This document shows positions 42,415 through 51,611 of a stretch of 64,000 nucleotides of DNA, in pieces (the stretch's first letter is position 1; each line of letters opens with the position of its first letter). The position numbers and the translations under genes were made by a program. The stretch covers positions 5,146,001 to 5,210,000 of the forward strand of contig JAPFFF010000004.1 of the NCBI GenBank assembly GCA_039105265.1, in the 5' to 3' direction. The notes beneath the pieces are model-generated. The model did not search any database and was not told the DNA's origin. It saw nothing but the letters and a program-made list of their open reading frames with translations. Source of the stretch: Tritrichomonas musculus (Eukaryota > Parabasalia > Tritrichomonadida > Tritrichomonadidae).

Positions 42415-45400
42415 TTGATAACTGAACCAAATTCCTTTGAATCTGGAGCATGGATTTCGGACCTTCGAAACCATGCTGATGCTAAAACTAGTATTGTCCA
42501 TTACAAAAGAATTACAAATATCATAAAACAAATTATTTATTTATTTGCAACTGCTTTTTTTTTCCTCGGACTATTTTTACCATGGAAGAGATCACGAACA
42601 ATCGCAGATAAGGCTGTTCGCACAGTTCTTACTACTCATCTTTTAACATACTCAACAGAAGTTGCCTCACATATTGGCACAACAATGATTAAACTCCGAA
42701 CTATTTCTGTTTTCCTTGAAAATTTAAATGATGATCCAAAATTAGTGCGCTGTAGTGACACTCTAATGACTCAACTTGTTAAATTTGTCACGTCAATATC
42801 TTTAAATGTTGTACCAACACCATTTAGATTTTTTGCTACTCAACTTCTTCCTCTTAAAGAAAGGCGATTTTGTCAATTTGAATTTGATCCTTCGAACCCT
42901 GAAAATTTTCAATTATATTATATTTTTGAACTTGATAATGATACAATTCAATTACGTACATTTAACAATTCATTTAATTTTGATAATTGGGACCCATTTC
43001 ATCAAGGATCTTTGGAATCAGCAGACGCATCTCAATTTTTCAATTTTTCTACAGTAACCTTATTCAAAGATCTTACTGGTTGGTCTTATTTTTACTGTAG
43101 GTTTGGGAATCAAAATTATCTAAGAACACCACAAATGTCTGTTTTTTCTTCATCAAAGAATTCAAATGACGAACTAATATCACTTTCAGGAATTTCACTT
43201 TTTACCAAAGAAATAGCTAATATGATTGAAAAAGTACCATGCGAAGTAATGAATTCATCAAGCTTTTCTTCTGATACAACAAAACCAGATGAAAATCAAA
43301 ATGCTTTCGTTAAGTATGCATTACTTATCGCGGACTCAAATACGGTCATAGTTGAAAAAGATATAGGAGTTGTCGAGCCGTTAGAAATTATTGATTTTTT
43401 ACCAACATTTCCAAAACTTGATCAACTAAATTCACCGTTTTGGGCAGAATTGAGTAAAGTAGTGTTCCAACACAAAGTGAATGAAGTTTTTGAATTCAAC
43501 TTTGACAAAGTTTTATATTTAGTAGTTAAAACAAATGTTTCTTCTAAACTACGAGAATCAAATAATAAAAAAGAATCAATTTCAAACGGGATAATAAACA
43601 GATTTATTAATGCAACGATAAAAGGAAATGAAAGTCATGTTTTTATTGCATGCTTTCCAGTTGATCCATCAGTTCAAAGCGTCTATTACCCAATGTCTGT
43701 TCTTTTTGTTTTAGGTATTTCGATATTAGGCTTTACTTTTCTTGTATCAACTTTCCTAATTAAAAGAGAGAATTTATGGCGAATCAGAAAAATTGCATTA
43801 CAAACTCCCAAATTCACTCAATCTATGAATGATGAACACTCAAAGATTCACCATGGATCAAATAATGATAATATGGATGATGATAATAATTCAACCTCTC
43901 ATTACGGATATATTCCAAATTCGGTTATGAATATTCGAGATTTTCAGCTTGAATATCCAGACGACGCAACTCTCAACAAAGCACTTGATGTTGCTGTTGA
44001 AAATCTGACATTACGAGATGATCAGAAATATGTTGTAACGAAGAAAGAAACATGCGATTTTTGCAAATATTTTGTTCCAGAGAAAGTTGATTTTCAAAAA
44101 GACCAATTTTTAATTCCAAATAAAAAAAGTGGAAAGTTAAGCCGGAGGTTTTCTAGTGTTTCCTACAGGAAATCTAATATGGCAGCTACTGAAAGTGAAG
44201 ATTTAAGTGAAAACGATGATTCTGATAATGATGCTGATTTTAATTCAAATATAAATTTAAATGCTAATATTGAGAAAGAAACCGATGAATCTCTGTATAA
44301 AATATGGAAAAATATGTCCTTACCTTTTATTCAAGTTATGTCCAAAAAAAAAAAAGATGATGAAGACATTCTAAATAGTACTTATCACATGCGTAAAGGT
44401 AAAGGAAATAAAAATAAATTTATTTGGGAAAAGTTTCAAATTGACAATTTTCTCTTAGAACCTTCTCGTATGCTGATTAGATATATGATGACTCTCTTGA
44501 GTGATTGTCAACTTTTCTTTCCACCATTCGATCCAATGTGCGTAGCAAATCTTTTAATAGTACTTGAAAAAGGAATAAGGAATCCAATACACGCTGCACA
44601 CGAACTTTTTTCTGTTAATCAAATCATTTATGGACCATTCAATTATTGGCTAACAAACAAACTCGATATACTTGTTTTATTTTTTGCTGTTTATTTCTCT
44701 CATTTTGATTACAGATTATATATAATATCAAATAATCAACAAAAAGATCAAAATAACGGATTTGAAGAAGGAAATCAAGTGAATAATATGAGCGATGAAG
44801 ATTCTAATAGTAAATCAGGTTCTATACCTGTTTTAAATGAAAACGATATCAAATTAACAATAGAAGGTTTTAAAGCTTTTGATGACGACTTTTCCAAGAT
44901 AGAGGAAAACCTCAAAGAGATTAAAACATTGCTATTTCAAATATTTCCAATCAGAAAATTTACCACAAAAATAGAAGCGGAAAATATACCGAAAAGAAAT
45001 GAATCATCATTCATGGATTCAATAAATTCATCCAATTCAGATATACCTGACTCTCAGTCAATGCCAAATTTAAATCAAAATTCAAACACAAATAATAATT
45101 TTCCAGATACAAATGGGAAAGAAAAAACTCAACAAAAAAAGTTATCATCAACTCCACCAAGCTTCCAGAATTTTAAAAAATTCTCGATTAATAAACGCTC
45201 TTATAGCAATATTGGATCGAAAGATGCACTTCCTAATACACTTATAGGAGCTACTACAGAATCTGAAACAGAAAATACAGAATCACAAACAACGGACACA
45301 ATGACTTCTCTTAGTTTCTCTATTAACGCTATTGACAGTGAATTAAACTCCGATAGCATGAATTCAAGAAGTTCTTACTTAAAACGAAAATCAGAATTAG

Positions 45401-46014
45401 CGAAAAGAAAAAAGAAGAAAAATAGAACCCCCTTTTGGTATTTTTGGAAGACTTTGAAACAAGTTATGCTCAAAATCTGCATAAAAAACGAATCATTTGA
45501 TCTTTTAGGTCAAATGCGCGTTCGAATTCAATCTCCATATATAGATATTCATAATGATTACGGAGACAAACTTCTTTTTATGGAATCTGTTTTGAAATTA
45601 TGCGAATTTTGCGAATATTGGTCGCCTGTTGAAGTTATGGAAAAAGCTCTCGAAATACATGATTCAACAATGTTCAATAAGGACGAAATTTCTGATATAT
45701 TCTTCTTAAGCTCTTTTCATCTCGAATTTTGCAAAAAAGTTGTTTTACCATGGGTAAAAATACTTGCTATTTTTAAGCCTCAAGCTTTTGAAGATGTTAT
45801 CAACAATTCATCTAATGTAATTGAATATTGGACGAAGAAAAAAGAAACAGCCCAAAATTCTGCTGAAGAAACTGAAAGAGAAACAAATTCAAACAATGAT
45901 AATAATAACATTATACCTGAAGACCAAATAAAGAAAGAACAACAATACGAAAACAATGGTTTACAAAATGATACTTCTGATGATAATGAATATAATTATT
46001 ATGATAATGATTGA
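42415..46014 (+). CDS. two-pass membrane protein with phosphodiesterase-like (catalytically degenerate) domain
   Basis: A protein of about 1199 residues. A first membrane helix lies at about 34-56 and a second at about 428-450, with an extracellular-type domain of about 370 residues between them. The long cytoplasmic part resembles the class I cyclic-nucleotide phosphodiesterase fold: RNPIHAAHELFSVNQ (722-736), LDILVLFFAVYFSHFDY (750-766), and helices at 1055-1145 ending in VIEYW. Metal ligands of active enzymes are mostly replaced, so it is probably a pseudo-enzyme. Low-complexity Asn/Ser inserts split the domain. No in-frame ATG begins the frame: 42415 is TTG. The ATG at 42380 is in another frame and would join here only after a one-base shift. 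Confidence 0.65.
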   Translation: MITEPNSFESGAWISDLRNHADAKTSIVHYKRITNIIKQIIYLFATAFFFLGLFLPWKRSRTIADKAVRTVLTTHLLTYSTEVASHIGTTMIKLRTISVFLENLNDDPKLVRCSDTLMTQLVKFVTSISLNVVPTPFRFFATQLLPLKERRFCQFEFDPSNPENFQLYYIFELDNDTIQLRTFNNSFNFDNWDPFHQGSLESADASQFFNFSTVTLFKDLTGWSYFYCRFGNQNYLRTPQMSVFSSSKNSNDELISLSGISLFTKEIANMIEKVPCEVMNSSSFSSDTTKPDENQNAFVKYALLIADSNTVIVEKDIGVVEPLEIIDFLPTFPKLDQLNSPFWAELSKVVFQHKVNEVFEFNFDKVLYLVVKTNVSSKLRESNNKKESISNGIINRFINATIKGNESHVFIACFPVDPSVQSVYYPMSVLFVLGISILGFTFLVSTFLIKRENLWRIRKIALQTPKFTQSMNDEHSKIHHGSNNDNMDDDNNSTSHYGYIPNSVMNIRDFQLEYPDDATLNKALDVAVENLTLRDDQKYVVTKKETCDFCKYFVPEKVDFQKDQFLIPNKKSGKLSRRFSSVSYRKSNMAATESEDLSENDDSDNDADFNSNINLNANIEKETDESLYKIWKNMSLPFIQVMSKKKKDDEDILNSTYHMRKGKGNKNKFIWEKFQIDNFLLEPSRMLIRYMMTLLSDCQLFFPPFDPMCVANLLIVLEKGIRNPIHAAHELFSVNQIIYGPFNYWLTNKLDILVLFFAVYFSHFDYRLYIISNNQQKDQNNGFEEGNQVNNMSDEDSNSKSGSIPVLNENDIKLTIEGFKAFDDDFSKIEENLKEIKTLLFQIFPIRKFTTKIEAENIPKRNESSFMDSINSSNSDIPDSQSMPNLNQNSNTNNNFPDTNGKEKTQQKKLSSTPPSFQNFKKFSINKRSYSNIGSKDALPNTLIGATTESETENTESQTTDTMTSLSFSINAIDSELNSDSMNSRSSYLKRKSELAKRKKKKNRTPFWYFWKTLKQVMLKICIKNESFDLLGQMRVRIQSPYIDIHNDYGDKLLFMESVLKLCEFCEYWSPVEVMEKALEIHDSTMFNKDEISDIFFLSSFHLEFCKKVVLPWVKILAIFKPQAFEDVINNSSNVIEYWTKKKETAQNSAEETERETNSNNDNNNIIPEDQIKKEQQYENNGLQNDTSDDNEYNYYDND

Positions 46015-46853
46015 TTTTTGTAATAATAATAATTTTATGAGGTGATTTCAACTTATTATATTTTTTTGACAACAAACAATTCCATTTTTATCGATAACAA
46101 GTCGCAAATATAGATGATTAAAATTTTATCTTTTTTCGTACCATACTATCCAAACAATTTTCAATTTATTATACCTAAATGGATTATTTTTATTTATTTA
46201 TAAGGTGACTGAAGCATCTCAACATAACTTTTTTTTTATTTTAATGTGATTTAAATAAATTATTTATTTTGTTATTTCTTTTTTTTTTTTTTTTTTTTAC
46301 AGATTTTTATCATTAATGCCTTCACAAACAACTCTTATCACTATTGCAAATCCAAAAAATTCATTTCAATTGAATTTTGCATGAAAAAAGTTGGAAACTT
46401 AAATAAACAACTTGTACAAATCTCAAAGGGGATTTTTTTTTTTTTTTTTTTTTTTGAAAAACATATAAAATTTCATTCTGCACTGAGTTAAAAAAAAAAA
46501 AATAAATTTCTTTAAATGAAACCACTTTTTGAATAAAAATAACAAGCAAAAAAATGTCAATAACTTTTTATGAGAAAAAAGTTATTTAAAAAGTGGTTTT
46601 AATGAAAGAAAATAGTAAATTTTGATTTCAACTTTTTCAATAGAATAATTTCAAAATTTTGGTCATCACTTCATCTTGATCTTAATATATTGAAAATGAA
46701 AACGATAAACGTTTTATGAGTGAGATTAAGAAAATTGATTTTGAAAAAAAGCTGATATACTCCAAGGATAAAAGTTAAACGTTTATTTGTATACTGCATA
46801 GAAATAATCCTTGTATCTCTAAAAAATAGTTTTAATTAACAAAAATTAAAAAG
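46015..46853. repeat. convergent-gene spacer with T tracts and a small foldback
   Basis: This spacer has no gene. T runs of about 19 and 24 bases lie near 46279 and 46431. A nested foldback is present: outer 12 bp arms AAACCACTTTTT at 46519-46530 and 46588-46599, inner 10 bp arms ATAACTTTTT at 46560-46569 and 46576-46585. The wider flanks are imperfectly inverted, so it may be a tiny MITE or a transcription-end structure. Confidence 0.6.
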
Positions 46854-47213
46854 TTAAATATTTGACATTCGTCGATGACTCACCTTTTTCGCTGGGTCAT
46901 TTTGCTCCGTACCGCTTGCTTGGCCATCCTGCTTTTGAAGTGGCATTAAGTTTTGTAAACTCATTGCAAAAGCCAACCTTTTACTCCTTTTGAAGCTATC
47001 TGGGCAAAGAGATTGACGCCTTCGATAATTGATATTTGGCGGATTAAAAGATTGAGAATTTGAATTCGTTTCAGTGTATGATTGAGGATTTTTACTCCTG
47101 ACCATTTTTTCTCCAACTGAATCAGGATTGACAAGAAAGGTCGAGTCAAACGTGACACATGATGGCGATTTCATGAAAGGAGATACTTCTTCTTCCTCAA
47201 TTTCGGCTGACAT
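46854..47213 (-). CDS. small hypothetical protein with PKA-type sites, 119 aa
   Basis: A complete ATG-to-stop frame. The N-terminus is acidic (EIEEEEVSPF) and the rest basic and Ser-rich with little low complexity. Two Arg-Arg-x-Ser type sites can be seen (RRRQSL near the middle and HRRMSN near the C-terminus), the consensus for cAMP-dependent kinase. There is no signal peptide or membrane span. The family is unknown. Its neighbour is the phosphodiesterase-like membrane protein, which is suggestive but may be chance. Confidence 0.6.
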   Translation of the reverse strand: MSAEIEEEEVSPFMKSPSCVTFDSTFLVNPDSVGEKMVRSKNPQSYTETNSNSQSFNPPNINYRRRQSLCPDSFKRSKRLAFAMSLQNLMPLQKQDGQASGTEQNDPAKKVSHRRMSNI

Positions 47214-48178
47214 TATATATCTTTCAAGTTAGAAAAAAATAATTTTGAGAAAAAACTGAATTTAGATGGAATAATAAAATTTCTTTTCAAATTTAAATAC
47301 AAAATATTTTGATGCTTTATGGCTTTAAATATATCATTTCATGTAGGATTTTTGTATTTTATCAAATCTCATATCATTTAAAATTCTCTCAATCTTTGAA
47401 CACTTAATTTATTTTGGACAATCGTTTTTTCCATCAATCCACTTTTTGAACTAATTTTGTAATTCAAAAAGTGAAAAAGTATAGAATTATTTGAAAGAAA
47501 AATATTGCTTTCAAATGATTTCAGAGGAAAAGCGTTTCAAAAAGTTGATCATAACTAAAAATAATCTATTAATATATTGGTAAAGACTAGTCATGGAGCA
47601 TAAAAAATAATCTTTAAAACTGAGAAAAATAATAAGAAATAAAATATTATTAAAAAAATAACGATATAAAAATAATTATTATTATAGAAAAAGGATTACA
47701 AATTTTGACAAGCAAATCCAACTTTCATTAAAGGAAAACAAATTTCTCCAAAACGCATGACCAAAGAATAACGAAAACAGATAAAATATTTTTATTAAAT
47801 CGAGCCTATTCGTTGCAGGTGCTTTAGGCACTTCATCAATTGAAGAACTTAACTGAATTATAATTCTTTTGATGATATAATTTTTTAAAAGGCCTAGTAG
47901 TATTTTTTTTTTTCAAGAATTATTGAAAATCAATCATCATAACATAATTAGTCAACAATAATAGTTATCATACATTTAGGATAATATAGCATTTTATTTT
48001 TGAGTAAGAAAAATATTAGAACTTATTTATAAAACTTTTTATAAATCCAATTTCATTATTCTTTACATTGTATTCTATCATCACTCAAGACAACAAATAC
48101 GCACACATATTGCTTTTTTTTTAAATGCACCATTCTTTTTACTACTTTCGTCTTTACTATTCAACGCATTTATATGCC
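47214..48178. other. long AT-rich intergenic region with promoter-like boxes
   Basis: About 1 kb without a gene. ACTTTTTGAAC (47441-47451) and TTCAAAAAGTG (47463-47473) are about 230-260 bp upstream of the minus-strand gene. TTTCAAAAAGTTGA lies near 47535. Confidence 0.45.
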
Positions 48179-48188
48179 ACTTTTTGAA
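48179..48188 (+). promoter_or_regulatory. ACTTTTTGAA promoter-like box
   Basis: ACTTTTTGAA lies 30 bp before the preferred ATG at 48219. The same word, in either orientation, is found near many starts in this window. Its presence here argues that the ATG at 48174, which would put the motif inside the gene, is not the start. Confidence 0.45.
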
Positions 48189-48218
48189 AAAAGGATTTTA
48201 ACAAATTCAATATTTTTA

Positions 48219-49472
48219 ATGACAGAAGAGGAAATAGTTATTGCTATTGCACACAACGATTGCAATCAACTAAAAAATAACTCATATACACAAATTTTAC
48301 AAAGTAAAATACACCAAGCAATTTTTCGATTACCTTGCACAAATAACACAGGATATATCCCATTTGAAAGCCTTACACTTTTCCATGTCGCTGCTTACTA
48401 CGATTCTCTCGAATGCTTTTTATATCTTGTAGATTTTTTGAAAGAATATAATAAAAGCGAAAAAGAAATTTTTTCTATATTAAGTGCACAAGGATATTAT
48501 CCTCTACATTATGCACTATTTAACAAATCTGTTGAAGTTTCGCTATATATTCTATATCGAGAAAAATGGCAAGCTGGCGCATCTCATGAAGGAGCGGTAT
48601 ATTATCCTTTATCATTAGCAGTGAGAGGCGGAATTCCAGAAATTGTTGAAGAATTACTTAAAATAGGTTCAGATACTATTACCCCGAAACAAATTGATCA
48701 AGCATTTTTAATGGCATTGAGCACAAGAAATTATCCATGCTTAAAAACATTAATTTTGAAAAGAGCCTCTGAAAGACCAAATAAAAACATTCAAGAAACC
48801 ATTCCAATGAAAGCTGCATATACGCTTTCACCAGATGCTGTTTCACTTGTTCTTGACTATGAAGATGACAGTTTGGATAAGATATACTATAATCAGATAA
48901 ATGGAAAGTTTGAATCTGATTGCTTATTGAGCAGGCTTTGCAGATCCAAACCTCCACTTTTCAAAAAACAAATCAAGAAACTTCTATATTCATTAGAAGG
49001 AAAAGATATTGAACCACTTAAAACTTATAAAGTCAAAGGCCCATGCCATTGGATGTGCTATTTTGGTGATGTTGAAATCGCCGAAGTAATTTGTGATAAT
49101 TTTGATATTGATATTAATAGACTAGATGCAGAAAATCAGCCAGGTCCTTTTGACATGCTTAGAGATGGACTTGATGAAGAAGATATTATAAAAATGCTTG
49201 AATTCCTTGTAAGCCGAGGATTTAAGATCAATCAATGCACAAAGAACAAAGATAAACTAGTTCAAAAGACATTGCTTGAGAAGTTTGCATCATTTCCAAC
49301 AAACAAATTAAAAGTTATTAGATATCTTCTAACAATAGGTGCTGATCCTGACGCTCCCAGCTTTATAAGACAAGGATACTATGGCACAATTCGAAATTAT
49401 GTCAAGCAAAGAAGAGATGATGAAATGATAGCACTTTTTAACGAATTTCCAAAAAAAGTTGAAAATAATTAA
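48219..49472 (+). CDS. trichomonad ankyrin-type protein, copy 1
   Basis: A 417-residue protein when started at ATG 48219 (MTEEEIVIAI), which aligns with the start of the next gene; an in-frame ATG at 48174 is less likely. Ankyrin-like repeats are visible: PFESLTLFHVAAYYDSLECFLYL, YYPLHYALFNKSVEVSLYIL and YYPLSLAVRGGIPEIVEELL. The C-terminal half is a conserved non-repeat region (GPCHWMCYFGDVEIAEVI, GADPDAPSF, YGTIRNYVKQRR). It is cytoplasmic in appearance and likely mediates protein binding. It is a tandem paralogue of 49885-51135, about half identical by eye. Confidence 0.85.
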   Translation: MTEEEIVIAIAHNDCNQLKNNSYTQILQSKIHQAIFRLPCTNNTGYIPFESLTLFHVAAYYDSLECFLYLVDFLKEYNKSEKEIFSILSAQGYYPLHYALFNKSVEVSLYILYREKWQAGASHEGAVYYPLSLAVRGGIPEIVEELLKIGSDTITPKQIDQAFLMALSTRNYPCLKTLILKRASERPNKNIQETIPMKAAYTLSPDAVSLVLDYEDDSLDKIYYNQINGKFESDCLLSRLCRSKPPLFKKQIKKLLYSLEGKDIEPLKTYKVKGPCHWMCYFGDVEIAEVICDNFDIDINRLDAENQPGPFDMLRDGLDEEDIIKMLEFLVSRGFKINQCTKNKDKLVQKTLLEKFASFPTNKLKVIRYLLTIGADPDAPSFIRQGYYGTIRNYVKQRRDDEMIALFNEFPKKVENN

Positions 49473-49854
49473 TATTATCCATCAATTACTATTCAATATA
49501 TCTTGAACTATTCTCCTATGAAAATATGCACAGCTAATTAGAAACTGTTTATTTTATTTATTATTCTTTTATATAAATTGTATTTTAATGAAATATTATA
49601 TACATAAACATATGCCTAATAGGCATTGCCTATGTCATTTGCTAAATCCTACTAGCAAATATCTCTGATTAATTTTAAATATTAAAATTTGATTATTTTA
49701 TTTGAATTTAATCTTTCAGATACCAAATGAATATAAAAAATACATGAAAATAGAATGAGCTTATTCATTTCTCATAACTTGATCATTAATTATATTGCGA
49801 CAAAATTATTAATTTTGATTTCCCAAAAAGTTTGAAGAAAAAAATTTTTTTAAC
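49473..49854. repeat. paralogue spacer with two small hairpins
   Basis: No gene. ATGCCTA-A-TAGGCAT is a perfect palindrome at 49612-49626. ATTTGCTA (49637-49644) pairs perfectly with TAGCAAAT (49653-49660). The two hairpins stand side by side about 140 bp after the first paralogue's stop. Confidence 0.6.
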
Positions 49855-49867
49855 ACTCAAAAAGTTT
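49855..49867 (+). promoter_or_regulatory. CTCAAAAAGTTT promoter-like box
   Basis: ACTCAAAAAGTTT lies 17 bp before the ATG at 49885. A weaker copy (CCAAAAAGTTTG) is found near 49823. It is the reverse orientation of the box in front of the first paralogue. Confidence 0.45.
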
Positions 49868-49884
49868 TCATATGATTAAATCGT

Positions 49885-51135
49885 ATGACAGAAGAAAGGA
49901 ATGAATATAGACTTGCACATATAATAGAAAAGAATGATGTTGACTTACTTCAAAAAGAACTTGATGAAAGCTCTTTACGTACCCAATTAAATTCTGCTAC
50001 CTTTAAAATTCCAGAAACAAAAAAATATCTACCATTTGAGTCATTAACACCACTTCATATAGCAGCTTATTATGATTCTTTTGAATCTTTTCTTGTTTTA
50101 CAAGAAGAATTAGAAAAACAAAATACTCCCTTAGATAAAATTTTAACTCTTAGAACACCAGGAAACTTTTATCCACTTCACTATGCTTTGTCCAATGCTT
50201 CTTATGAAATTTCCAAATACATTATTGAAAAAGATCCAAAACAAACTGGATACGTTGAAGAAGCTTCGTATTATCCATTAACTTTAGCTGTTATTAGTGG
50301 AATGCATGAATTAGTTGAGCTTATATTTGAAAATGATAAAGGAACAATAACAAAAAATCAAATTAATATAGCATTTGATAAAGCGCTTGAAACTAGAAGT
50401 TACCCTTGCTTGAAAATTTTAATTGATAAAAGAACAGCGGGATCACAAAATGATAATACCCAAGTTACCATTCCAATGAAAGCAGTTAGGACTCTTTCAC
50501 CCGAAGCAGTTTCACTTGTCATGGAGGTTGATCAAAGCGAATTGCGCACCATTTTTTATCCTAGAAATTCAGGGAAAATTGAATCAGATTGTTTTCTTAG
50601 CAGATTATGTAAGGCAAGACCATCAATTTATAAACAACAAATTAAAGATGCTTTAAGATTACTTAGTGGACAAGTTATTGAACCAGATACACAAAATAGA
50701 GTCAAAGGTCCATGTCATTGGATGTGCTATCTAGGCGACCTTGAGATAGCACACATTATGTTAGACAATTTTAATATCAAAGTAAATAGACTTGACGAAA
50801 ACTATAAAACAGGACCTTATGAAATGATTATTAGGAGTGATTTAAAAGAAGAGGATGTTATTGCGATGATAAAACTCCTAATAGAGCATGACTTTAATGT
50901 TAATTTAATTTCAATTGAAGATGGAAAACTATTACAGAAAACTTTACTCGAAGAATTTGTTTCTTTCCAAGTTGACAAACCGAAAATTATTGAATATCTT
51001 CTTTCTGTTGGAGCTAATCCTGATGCTCCATCCTTTACTTCTCGCGGCAGTTATGGCACAATTCGTAATTATGTCAAAAAAAGAAGGAATGGGGTGATTC
51101 GGGCTTTATTTGATAAATATCCTCCTAAGGAATAA
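49885..51135 (+). CDS. trichomonad ankyrin-type protein, copy 2
   Basis: A 416-residue protein starting MTEERNEYRLAHIIEK. It has the same order of parts as the preceding gene: ankyrin-like units in the first half (LTPLHIAAYYDSFESF, YPLHYALSNASYEISKYI, YPLTLAVISGMHELVELIF), then the conserved GPCHWMCYLGDLEIAHIM and GANPDAPSF blocks and a C-terminal GTIRNYVKKRR. It arose by tandem duplication, and the divergence is even along the length, so both copies appear to be under constraint. It has no signal peptide or membrane segment. Function is unknown beyond protein binding. Confidence 0.85.
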   Translation: MTEERNEYRLAHIIEKNDVDLLQKELDESSLRTQLNSATFKIPETKKYLPFESLTPLHIAAYYDSFESFLVLQEELEKQNTPLDKILTLRTPGNFYPLHYALSNASYEISKYIIEKDPKQTGYVEEASYYPLTLAVISGMHELVELIFENDKGTITKNQINIAFDKALETRSYPCLKILIDKRTAGSQNDNTQVTIPMKAVRTLSPEAVSLVMEVDQSELRTIFYPRNSGKIESDCFLSRLCKARPSIYKQQIKDALRLLSGQVIEPDTQNRVKGPCHWMCYLGDLEIAHIMLDNFNIKVNRLDENYKTGPYEMIIRSDLKEEDVIAMIKLLIEHDFNVNLISIEDGKLLQKTLLEEFVSFQVDKPKIIEYLLSVGANPDAPSFTSRGSYGTIRNYVKKRRNGVIRALFDKYPPKE

Positions 51136-51611
51136 ATATTACATTTTATTTAATTTTCTATCTTAATATTATTAAAATATTCATCACTATGAATTATATA
51201 TTTAAGATGAATAACACTCAACAATGACTATATGAAGCTTAAATGGTATATATATATTTTGAAAATAAATATAATGATATATTATTCAAGACAAGCCACA
51301 AAATATAATTTATAAATTATTATAATCCACATTGTTTTACTATGAAATAAAATTCTCTCTTCATAATTAGAAACTTTCTTAGGGAAAGGAACTACAAAAT
51401 TATTTTTATCAAATAAGGTCTACGTTCAGTATATTTTCTTCGCCTTGAATGAACAAGCTGAAATTTTATTGGAGAAAAAACGATGTTTCTGGAAATTGGT
51501 TAAATCGTAAATGAATCCATTTCAGATAGGCAATTAAACACAATTAACATTTTATTAATATCAATATAATAATAATACAAAGATTGAATATATGCCATTA
51601 GTATGACCTTT
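51136..51611. other. intergenic, no feature seen
   Basis: AT-rich spacer between the convergent ends of the second ankyrin-type gene and the SH3 gene. No repeat or motif worth naming. Confidence 0.5.
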
